This document shows, in pieces, positions 32,438-38,613 of a DNA stretch of 38,613 nt (position 1 is the first letter of the stretch; every line of letters begins with the position of its first letter). This stretch comes from an uncultured Aquabacterium sp. Lineage in GTDB: Bacteria > Pseudomonadota > Gammaproteobacteria > Burkholderiales > Burkholderiaceae_C. The stretch lies in the NCBI RefSeq assembly GCF_947366995.1, contig NZ_CANBCC010000037.1:1-38613 (forward strand). The letters run 5' to 3'. Under the pieces are notes generated by a model, which saw nothing but the letters and a program-made list of their open reading frames with translations, was not told where the DNA came from and did no database searches. The position numbers and the translations under genes were made by a program.

Positions 32438-33049
32438 TCAGTCGCGGTCAGGTGCCAGCAGCCCGGTCGTCGGGCCTGCGCCGCCGTGTGCGGCCGAGCC
32501 TTCCTCGACGTCGTCAGGGCCATCGCCCGCGCGACGGCGCATGTTGCCGCGCAGGAAGCGGTTGGCATGTCCCTGCGGCTTCGGCAGGAAGCGCGCCAGT
32601 TCGGACAACGCCATCTCATAGACGCCACGCTTGAACTCGATCACGGCCTCCAGCGGGACCCAGTACTCGTGCCAGCGCCAGGCATCGAACTCGGGGTGGT
32701 TGGTGGCGCGCAGGTTCATGTCCGTGTCGCGGCCGGTCAGCTGCAGCAGAAACCAGATCTGTTTCTGGCCTTTGTAGTGCCCGCGCGCATCCTTGCGGAT
32801 GAAGTGCTGCGGCACCTCGTAACGCAACCAATCGCGCGTGCGCGCAATGATCCGGACGTGGTCAGGCAGCAAGCCCACTTCCTCGTGGAGCTCGCGGAAC
32901 ATCGCCTGCTCGGGCGACTCGCCATGCTTGATGCCGCCTTGGGGGAACTGCCAGGAGTGGGTGCGGATGCGCTTGCCCCAGAAAACCTGGTTCCGATGAT
33001 TGAGCAGGATGATGCCGACGTTGGGCCTGAAGCCCTCCCGGTCGAGCAT
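32438..33049 (-). CDS. rppH: RNA pyrophosphohydrolase (Nudix)
   Basis: RppH removes pyrophosphate from the 5' end of primary transcripts and so starts RNase E-dependent decay. The 203-residue protein begins [20 protein letters not shown], carries the QVFWGKRI and [12 protein letters not shown] segments and a complete Nudix box ending [11 protein letters not shown], and then [10 protein letters not shown]. The start at 33049 was chosen for its family N-terminus and a GGAG six bases upstream; an ATG at 33079 is rejected. Beyond about residue 165 there is a polar Gly/Asp-rich tail, as in other betaproteobacterial RppH. It is divergent from proS, as is common in Burkholderiales. Confidence 0.95.
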   Translation of the reverse strand: MLDREGFRPNVGIILLNHRNQVFWGKRIRTHSWQFPQGGIKHGESPEQAMFRELHEEVGLLPDHVRIIARTRDWLRYEVPQHFIRKDARGHYKGQKQIWFLLQLTGRDTDMNLRATNHPEFDAWRWHEYWVPLEAVIEFKRGVYEMALSELARFLPKPQGHANRFLRGNMRRRAGDGPDDVEEGSAAHGGAGPTTGLLAPDRD

Positions 33050-33162
33050 AATCAACTCCGAATTTTCAACTGGTTTCATTATTGCACCCCCTGACCGCTT
33101 CGCCTAGTGCGATCGTCAAGCCCCTGACTGCGGTGCATGTCTCCGCGCTCCTTTTGCCCGCC

Positions 33163-34926
33163 ATGAAAGCCTCCCAGTTCTTCATCTCCACCCTCAAGGA
33201 AGCCCCGGCTGACGCCGAGATCGCCAGCCACAAGCTGATGATGCGTGCCGGCCTGATCCGCAAGCTGGGCGCCGGCCTGTACAACTACATGCCGATGGGC
33301 CTGCGCGTGATCCGCAAGGTGGAAGCCATCATCCGCGACGAGCTGAACAAGGCCGGTTGCGTTGAACTGGTGATGCCGGTGGTGCAGCCCGCCGAGCTGT
33401 GGCAGGAAACCGGTCGCTTCGAGAAGATGGGCGACGAGTTGCTGCGCTTCAAGGACCGTCACGACCGCGACTTCGTGATCCAGCCCACCGCGGAAGAGGT
33501 CATCACCGACATCGCGCGCCAGGAGCTGCGCAGCTACCGCGCGCTGCCCAAGAACTTCTACCAGATCCAGACCAAGTTCCGCGACGAGCGCCGCCCGCGC
33601 TTCGGCATCATGCGTGGCCGCGAGTTCACGATGAAGGACGCCTACTCCTTCGACCGGGATGTCGAGGCCGCCGGCAAGTCGTACGACGCGATGTACGCGG
33701 CCTACACCCGCATCTTCGAGCGCCTGGGTCTGCAGTTCCGCGCCGTGGCGGCCGACACAGGTGCCATCGGCGGTGACCGCTCGCACGAGTTCCAGGTGAT
33801 TGCCGACACCGGCGAAGACGCCATCGTCTACTGCCCCACGAGCGACTACGCCGCCAACATCGAGCTGGCCGAAGCGGTGTCCCTGCTGGCCGAGCGCGCC
33901 GCCGCGGCCGAAGCCTGCGAGAAGGTCGCCACGCCGGGCAAGAGCACCTGCGCCGACGTCGCCGAGCTGCTGGGCCTGCCGCTGTCGCGCACCGTGAAAT
34001 CGCTGGTGCTGGCCACCGACGAGACCAACGAGGCCGGCGAGATCGTCAAGTCGACCGTGTGGCTGCTGCTGGTGCGCGGCGACCACGACCTGAACGAAGT
34101 GAAGGCCGGCAAGCTGCAGCTGGCCGATGGCTCGGGGTTGAAGGCGGGCTTCCGCTTCGCGACCGAGAAGGAAATCGTGGCGCATTTCGGCTGCAAGCCG
34201 GGCTACCTCGGCCCCATTGGCCTGAAGCAGCCCGTCAAGGTGATTGCCGACCGAACCGTGGCCAACATGGCCGACTGGGTGTGCGGCGCCAATGAGGAAG
34301 GCTTCCACATCCGTGGCGTGAACTGGGGCCGTGATCTGCCTGAGCCCGATCTGGTGGCCGACATCCGCAACGTTGTCGAAGGCGATCCGTCGCCGGATGG
34401 CAAGGGCGTGCTGGCCATCCAGCGCGGCATCGAGGTCGGCCACGTGTTCTACCTGGGCACCAAGTACTCCAAGGCCATGGATGCGACCTTCCTCGACGTG
34501 GATGGCAAGCCCAAGCACTTCGAGATGGGCTGCTATGGCATCGGCGTGACCCGTATTTTGGGCGCCGCCATCGAGCAGCGCCACGACGAGCGCGGCATCC
34601 TGTGGCCGGACGCCATCGCGCCGTTCACTGTGGTGATCTGCCCGGTGGGCTACGACCGCTCGGAAGACGTGAAGCAGGCGGCCGACCGTCTTTATGCCGA
34701 CCTGGTGGCCGATGGCGTGGACGTCATCCTCGACGACCGCGGTGAGCGCCCGGGCGCCATGTTTGCCGACTGGGAGCTGATCGGCGTGCCGCACCGCGTG
34801 GTGCTGGGCGACAAGGGTCTCAAGGAAGGCCTGGCCGAGTACCAGGGCCGTGGCGATGTCGCGGCCACCAAGGTGCCGGTGGCCGATCTGCTCGCCACCT
34901 TGCGCGCGCGTCTGGCCGGGGCCTGA
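33163..34926 (+). CDS. proS: Prolyl-tRNA synthetase (bacterial type, with editing domain)
   Basis: Charges tRNA-Pro in the cytosol. The 587-residue protein has the class II core with motif 1 ([20 protein letters not shown]), motif 2 ([19 protein letters not shown]) and motif 3 ([17 protein letters not shown]). An inserted editing domain (about residues 230-400; [28 protein letters not shown]) clears mischarged alanine. A C-terminal anticodon-binding domain ([20 protein letters not shown]) completes the bacterial form. The start at 33163 ([19 protein letters not shown]) matches the family exactly; an in-frame TTG further upstream is not used. It is divergent from rppH with 113 bases between starts. 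Confidence 0.97.
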   Translation: MKASQFFISTLKEAPADAEIASHKLMMRAGLIRKLGAGLYNYMPMGLRVIRKVEAIIRDELNKAGCVELVMPVVQPAELWQETGRFEKMGDELLRFKDRHDRDFVIQPTAEEVITDIARQELRSYRALPKNFYQIQTKFRDERRPRFGIMRGREFTMKDAYSFDRDVEAAGKSYDAMYAAYTRIFERLGLQFRAVAADTGAIGGDRSHEFQVIADTGEDAIVYCPTSDYAANIELAEAVSLLAERAAAAEACEKVATPGKSTCADVAELLGLPLSRTVKSLVLATDETNEAGEIVKSTVWLLLVRGDHDLNEVKAGKLQLADGSGLKAGFRFATEKEIVAHFGCKPGYLGPIGLKQPVKVIADRTVANMADWVCGANEEGFHIRGVNWGRDLPEPDLVADIRNVVEGDPSPDGKGVLAIQRGIEVGHVFYLGTKYSKAMDATFLDVDGKPKHFEMGCYGIGVTRILGAAIEQRHDERGILWPDAIAPFTVVICPVGYDRSEDVKQAADRLYADLVADGVDVILDDRGERPGAMFADWELIGVPHRVVLGDKGLKEGLAEYQGRGDVAATKVPVADLLATLRARLAGA

Positions 34927-35035
34927 TCGGCATGGCCTCGGGTGGCCGCTGCGGGGATGTATCTCCCCGAAACAGGCGGCCACAGCGGTCAGATGCCGCG
35001 ATCACCCGGGGCCGGCTTCCAGTACAGTTCGCGCC

Positions 35036-35710
35036 ATGCTGAAGTGGTCCTGCCGTCGTTTCTCTGCTTTCGTGCTGGCGTGCGCCCTGGGCGGCGCTGC
35101 CGTCACGGCGCAGGCCGGCGGCCAGGTGGAAGAGCCGCTGGCCGACTCGGTGCGAACCGCACTGTCGATGGCGGTGGGACGTGGGGCGGCGCCCCAGCTG
35201 GCCTTTGCCGATGCGGCGCAGAAGGCGTCCTGCGAGCGGTGGGCTCTGGCGCTGGAAGACAAGCTGCGCAAGCGCAAGCCCGATGAACTGGTGCGCCGCG
35301 AGTTTCTCGTGACCGTGTGCTACGAGGCCAAGCGCGCCGGGCTGGAGCCCACGCTGGTGCTTGGCCTGATCCAGGTGGAAAGCGGTTTTCGCAAGTACGC
35401 GATCTCGTCGGTGGGTGCGCGGGGCTACATGCAGGTGATGCCGTTCTGGGCGCGCACCATCGGCAATGGCGACGCCAGCACGCTGTTCCACATGCAGACG
35501 AATCTGCGTTTTGGCTGCGTGATCCTGCGGCACTACCTGGATCGCGAAAAGGGCAACCTGTTCCTGGCGCTCGGTCGCTACAACGGCAGCCGGGGTCGGG
35601 CCGAATACCCGAACATGGTGACGGCCGCACGCCGCAGCTGGCAGGTGCCGGCTGCCGACGCCGCCATCCAGATGGCCGACGCCGGGGCGGCGCGCAGCGT
35701 CAGCCGCTGA
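35036..35710 (+). CDS. Periplasmic lytic transglycosylase (SLT domain)
   Basis: A 224-residue protein with a Sec signal peptide (RRFSAFVLACALGGAAVTAQ, cut after AQA). The catalytic SLT domain cleaves the glycan strands of peptidoglycan. The catalytic Glu is in LGLIQVESGFRKYAISSVGA, followed by RGYMQVMPFW, which matches the G-L-M-Q-(I/V)-x-P motif, and the ALGRYNGSRGRAEYP ending. It is a short stand-alone SLT enzyme like those often found beside proS in Burkholderiales. It ends 18 bases before the convergent ubiX stop. Confidence 0.92.
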   Translation: MLKWSCRRFSAFVLACALGGAAVTAQAGGQVEEPLADSVRTALSMAVGRGAAPQLAFADAAQKASCERWALALEDKLRKRKPDELVRREFLVTVCYEAKRAGLEPTLVLGLIQVESGFRKYAISSVGARGYMQVMPFWARTIGNGDASTLFHMQTNLRFGCVILRHYLDREKGNLFLALGRYNGSRGRAEYPNMVTAARRSWQVPAADAAIQMADAGAARSVSR

Positions 35711-35728
35711 CGCTGGCGAGCGTGGGCC

Positions 35729-36310
35729 TCACAGCCCGCGCCACTCCTGTGGCCGCGCTGAGGCAATCTGAAGCGTGGCCAGCACCCGCTCCACCGTCTC
35801 GTTCACCAGTTCGTCGATGCTTGCCGGGCGGTGGTAGAACGCGGGCAGCGGCGGAAAGACGATGCCGCCCATTTCGGTGACGGCCGTCATGTTGCGCAAG
35901 TGAGCGAGGTTGAAGGGGGTCTCGCGCACCATCAGCACCAGGCGGCGGCGCTCTTTGAGCGTCACGTCGGCAGCCCGCGTGAGGAGGTTGTCGCCCATCC
36001 CGTGGGCCACCGCGGCCAATGTCTTCATCGAGCAGGGCGCGATCACCATGGCGTCGGTGGCAAAGCTGCCGCTGGCGATGCAGGCACCGACATCGCCGGG
36101 CGCATGGGCCTCGGTGGCCAGCGCTTCCAGTTCGGCGCGGCCCAGCCCCATCTCATGGTGCACGTTCAGGATGCCGGCGGGCGTGGCCACCAGATGCGTC
36201 TCGACGCCCAGCACGCGGGCGCGTTCCAGCAGGCGCACGCCATAGACCGCGCCGCTCGCTCCGGTGAGCCCGACGATCAGGCGCGCCGGGCGGGGAAGGG
36301 CCGATGGCAC
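35729..36310 (-). CDS. ubiX: Flavin prenyltransferase
   Basis: UbiX attaches a dimethylallyl group to FMN, making the prenylated flavin cofactor of the UbiD decarboxylase in ubiquinone synthesis. The 193-residue protein has RLIVGLTGASGAVYGVRLLE at the N-terminus, then CIASGSFATDAMVIAPCSMK, NLLTRAADVTLKERRRLVLM and VRETPFNLAHLRNM, all family signatures. It starts four bases after the grxD stop on the same strand, so both are on one transcript. No ubiD is in the window. Confidence 0.96.
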   Translation of the reverse strand: MPSALPRPARLIVGLTGASGAVYGVRLLERARVLGVETHLVATPAGILNVHHEMGLGRAELEALATEAHAPGDVGACIASGSFATDAMVIAPCSMKTLAAVAHGMGDNLLTRAADVTLKERRRLVLMVRETPFNLAHLRNMTAVTEMGGIVFPPLPAFYHRPASIDELVNETVERVLATLQIASARPQEWRGL

Positions 36311-36314
36311 GGCC

Positions 36315-36629
36315 TTACTGCGTGGTCAGAACCTGCTGCAGTTCACCGGCCTGGTACATCTCCATCATGATGTCCGAACCGCCGACGAATTCGCCGTTGA
36401 TGTAGAGCTGCGGGATCGTCGGCCAGTTGGCGTATTCCTTGATGCCCTGGCGAATCTCTTCGTCTTCCAGCACGTTGACGGTCGTCAGGTCGGTGACGCC
36501 ACAGGCCTTCAGGATCTGCACGGCACGGCCCGAGAAGCCGCATTGCGGGAAGGTCGGGTTGCCCTTCATGAAGAGCACCACGCGGTTGCCTTTCACGAGT
36601 TCGTCGATGCGTTGTTGAACGTTGCTCAT
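36315..36629 (-). CDS. grxD: Monothiol CGFS glutaredoxin (Grx4-type)
   Basis: A 104-residue monothiol glutaredoxin that binds and carries 2Fe-2S clusters with glutathione. The active site CGFS has Cys30 in [33 protein letters not shown] and [13 protein letters not shown] match E. coli GrxD. It is followed closely by ubiX. A TGCTATAAA extended -10 lies about 40 bases upstream of the start. Confidence 0.97.
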   Translation of the reverse strand: MSNVQQRIDELVKGNRVVLFMKGNPTFPQCGFSGRAVQILKACGVTDLTTVNVLEDEEIRQGIKEYANWPTIPQLYINGEFVGGSDIMMEMYQAGELQQVLTTQ

Positions 36630-36669
36630 AGCCTGCTCATCCGGAAAAAGGTGTAGGTGACAAGGCCGG

Positions 36670-36678
36670 TTTATAGCA
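36670..36678 (-). promoter_or_regulatory. Probable extended -10 promoter of grxD-ubiX
   Basis: On the minus strand TGCTATAAA forms an extended -10 box about 40 bases before the grxD ATG. No good -35 is seen. It suggests that grxD-ubiX is transcribed separately from the gene upstream. Confidence 0.42.
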
Positions 36679-36758
36679 GGCCTCCAAGCCAGAGGACGGC
36701 AGGGTGGCGGAAGTGCAGCAGCGTGGAAGGGATAGCAGGCTGGGGCGCCTGACCCATG

Positions 36759-37514
36759 TCAGAAGGCGTAGCCGAGCGACACCTTGACGACGTGACGCAG
36801 ACGCTGGGTGCCCTCGGTGTCGGTGGCCCGCGTCAGCACGGTGTCGTGGCCGGTGGCCCGCGGCGTGATGCCGACATCGGCGTTGAGCTGCCAGGCCGTG
36901 GGCGAGCCCGGCAGCGTCAGGCGGGTGCTGTAGCCGGCGCCCAGATACGGGGCCGTGCGCGGCGTGTTCGGGCTGCCCTCCAGGCCGGCCGCCGGCCCCT
37001 CAACGCGTTGCAGGCTGAGGTTGAGGCCACCGCCCCGCTCGCCGGCGCCCCACCAGGCCTGGGCGGTCTCGCCTGCCACCAGGCCGGCGGTGGCGCGCAG
37101 GCCGCCGGCCACGTAGTAATCGGTGAGCAGGTGCAGGCTGCGCAGACGCAGGCCGGGCGCCACCGACAGGCTGGCACCGAGGTGGTCGCGCATCGGGTCG
37201 GCCGGGCGGTCGATCAGGGCGCCGACGCGGCCTTCCCATTGGCGCAGCAGGCGCTGGCCATCAAGGTCGGGGCCGTCGGTGTCGCGGGCAGTGAGCGTGG
37301 CGGGCAGGCCCACGGTCTGCCAGCTGATGCGCGCTTCGGTCAGGTCACCGGTGCGAGACTGGCGGTAGGCGTGGCTTGCCTTGGGCACCATCTGTGCGTG
37401 CGCTGCGGTGCTCGCGAGCAGCAGGGCCAGCGTCCACGCGCAGCCAGTGCGGGCGTGGGCGGGGATCGACCGATGCGGTCGGGGCAGGGCAGCAAGACAG
37501 GACAGCGGGCGCAT
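36759..37514 (-). CDS. Predicted exported protein, probable outer-membrane beta-barrel
   Basis: I do not recognise a named family. The 251-residue protein has a signal peptide (TGCAWTLALLLASTAAHA, cut near residue 40). The mature sequence has alternating polar/hydrophobic strands, many Gly turns, paired Tyr in strands (LHLLTDYYVAGGLRATAGLV; YLGAGYSTRLTLPG) and a final HVVKVSLGYAF ending in Phe, which is the outer-membrane assembly signature. GGAGG (37521-37525 on the complementary strand) six bases before ATG 37514 decides the start. It sits between prmC and grxD, which are usually direct neighbours in this order of bacteria, so it looks like a lineage insertion. Confidence 0.75.
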   Translation of the reverse strand: MRPLSCLAALPRPHRSIPAHARTGCAWTLALLLASTAAHAQMVPKASHAYRQSRTGDLTEARISWQTVGLPATLTARDTDGPDLDGQRLLRQWEGRVGALIDRPADPMRDHLGASLSVAPGLRLRSLHLLTDYYVAGGLRATAGLVAGETAQAWWGAGERGGGLNLSLQRVEGPAAGLEGSPNTPRTAPYLGAGYSTRLTLPGSPTAWQLNADVGITPRATGHDTVLTRATDTEGTQRLRHVVKVSLGYAF

Positions 37515-37641
37515 CGGGAACCTCCGGAACACGGTGCCCATGCTAAGGAGACGCTCTGTGTCTGTGGATCAGATTTGTGAGCGTTCGTGACCCCAGTTCC
37601 CCGTTTTGACGGGGGGCGCCAGGGGCGACGAGGAAATCCGC

Positions 37642-38496
37642 TCAATCCGTGAAGGATGCCCGACCGCCCGTGCAGCGCGGCTGCCCGCCCAGGTCGATGC
37701 GTGTGGTGACGTCGGTGAACCGTGCTGCACGCAGCAGGGCGGCGACCGCGTTGGCCTGGTCGTAGCCATGTTCCAGCAGCAGCCACCCGCCGGGATACAG
37801 GTGGGCGCAGGCCTCTGCCACGATGTGCCGGATGTCGTCGAGGCCGTCGGGACCGGCGGTCAGGGCAGTGATGGGCTCGTGGGTCAGTGCGGCAAGGTGC
37901 GGGTCGCCCTCGGCGATGTACGGCGGGTTGCTGACGATGAGATTGAAGCGTTCGCCGGACACGGGGGTCAGCCAGCTGCCATGCAGGCAGCGCAGCGGCA
38001 GGTTGAGCGCGCGGGCGTTGGCGGCGGCCACGGCCAGGGCGTCGGCGCTGGCGTCCACGGCGGTCACGTCCGCATGCGGGCGACGGTGGGCCAGGGCCAG
38101 CGCGATGGCGCCGCTGCCGGTGCCCAGGTCGAGCACAGAGAAGGGGCTGGAGTCGGCCTGTGGCTGCTCGGGGATGATTTGCAGTGCCCAGTCGACCAGG
38201 GTTTCGGTGTCGGGGCGTGGGATCAGCGTGGCAGGCGTGACCTGCAGCGTCAGGCCGAAGAACTCCTTGTCGCCCAGCAGGTAGGCAGCCGGCTCGCCTG
38301 CAGCCCGGCGGGCCACGAGTTCGACGAGGCGGCTGGCCTGCTCGGGCGGCAGCGGGTCGTGGTCGTGGGCCAGCAGCCAGGTGCGCGACTGGCCGGTGAC
38401 GTGGGTCAGCAGCAGCTGGGCGTCCAGGCGCTCGATGCCGCAGGCGCGGGCGTGCTGCAGGGCGTCGGCGGGGGTGCGGGGCAGGGCGGTGTTCAC
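37642..38496 (-). CDS. prmC: Release-factor glutamine N5-methyltransferase
   Basis: PrmC (HemK) methylates the GGQ glutamine of release factors RF1 and RF2. The 284-residue protein has the N-terminal helical domain (DALQHARACGIERLDAQLLL), PAAYLLGDKEFFGL, the SAM loop VLDLGTGSGAIALALAHRRP and the catalytic NPPY (residues 190-193). The start is a GTG at 38496, giving the usual N-terminus, though the ribosome binding site is poor. It follows prfA by 72 bases on the same strand, the normal pairing of enzyme and substrate genes. Confidence 0.96.
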   Translation of the reverse strand: MNTALPRTPADALQHARACGIERLDAQLLLTHVTGQSRTWLLAHDHDPLPPEQASRLVELVARRAAGEPAAYLLGDKEFFGLTLQVTPATLIPRPDTETLVDWALQIIPEQPQADSSPFSVLDLGTGSGAIALALAHRRPHADVTAVDASADALAVAAANARALNLPLRCLHGSWLTPVSGERFNLIVSNPPYIAEGDPHLAALTHEPITALTAGPDGLDDIRHIVAEACAHLYPGGWLLLEHGYDQANAVAALLRAARFTDVTTRIDLGGQPRCTGGRASFTD

Positions 38497-38568
38497 GAGC
38501 GGGCAGACAAGAGGGCAGGGGCGCGGTGCGGGCGGGGCGTTCGCAGCACGGCGTGGTCGGGCAGGCGT

Positions 38569-38613
38569 TCAGACGCCGGTGGCCGCTTCCAGTTCGGCGA
38601 GCTGGTCTGCGGC
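38569..38613 (-). CDS. prfA: Peptide chain release factor 1, extreme C-terminus (truncated by window)
   Basis: Only 14 codons and the TGA stop are visible, encoding AADQLAELEAATGV. The sequence resembles the ending of RF1 proteins (…ADQLAAL-type helix). The main support is position: prfA stands directly before prmC in most proteobacteria. The call would need the sequence beyond the right edge to be certain. Confidence 0.6.
   Translation of the reverse strand, partial: AADQLAELEAATGV

Noticed and set aside
37585..37620. CCCCGT-TTTG-ACGGGG hairpin between the outer-membrane gene and prmC
   Set aside because: No U-tract on either strand and no clear role; too weak to call.
1..38613. Mobile elements, CRISPR arrays, tRNA genes, toxin-antitoxin or phage-defence systems
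   Set aside because: I looked for transposase or integrase motifs, spaced direct repeats, cloverleaf-like sequences and small paired genes on both strands and found none that I could support.

Overview
The window is a 38.6 kb piece of a GC-rich betaproteobacterial chromosome. The order Burkholderiales is the best fit, probably the Rubrivivax/Leptothrix/Aquabacterium side of it. This placement is inferred from gene content and protein character: rplU-rpmA-obg-proB, rppH/proS and prfA-prmC-grxD-ubiX neighbourhoods, a catR-catBCA cluster and a type II lumazine synthase under an FMN riboswitch. It was not tested by a database search. Genes are dense on both strands. I see no tRNA, rRNA, insertion sequence, prophage, integrase or CRISPR array, so this looks like core or stable accessory chromosome.

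Layout. 1-5.5 kb: the 3' end of a GNAT-bearing acyltransferase, ribH with its FMN riboswitch, a two-helix membrane protein, a DEAD-box helicase, then an MFS transporter overlapping a 2-oxopentenoate-hydratase-like gene. 5.5-9.4 kb: a catechol ortho-cleavage module. catR and a glyoxalase-fold gene (yaeR-like) run left and catB-catC-catA run right, with a near-ideal ATAC-N7-GTAT operator between them. 9.5-16.5 kb: a very large AsmA/DUF748-type envelope protein, a miniature flagellar-rod-like protein, dinB, a small lipoprotein, a 2Fe-2S ferredoxin, a DUF1653 protein and a glutathione transferase. 16.6-22.4 kb: a membrane-bound nucleotide-sugar dehydratase, a convergent MASE1/CHASE hybrid histidine kinase and a secreted metallo-beta-lactamase-fold hydrolase. 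22.6-27.2 kb: a carboxy-terminal protease translationally coupled to a MoeB/ThiF-type adenylyltransferase, a LOG-family protein and a patatin-like phospholipase. 27.2-35.7 kb: rplU, rpmA, a strong double-hairpin terminator, obg, proB, an orphan solute-binding protein, divergent rppH and proS, and a lytic transglycosylase. 35.7-38.6 kb (leftward): the end of prfA, prmC, a predicted outer-membrane protein, grxD and ubiX.

The most unusual object is the obg gene. Its GTPase core (about 374 residues) continues without a stop into a 219-residue tail made almost only of Lys, Ala, Val, Pro and Thr. The tail resembles bacterial histone-H1-like proteins and replaces the short, often acidic, Obg C-terminus. 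If real, it would give an essential ribosome-assembly GTPase its own nucleic-acid-binding arm. Other points worth a second look are the precise CatM/BenM-type operator, the riboswitch-controlled RibH2-type lumazine synthase, the mini FlgC-like protein outside any flagellar cluster, and a nine-G run inside dinB.
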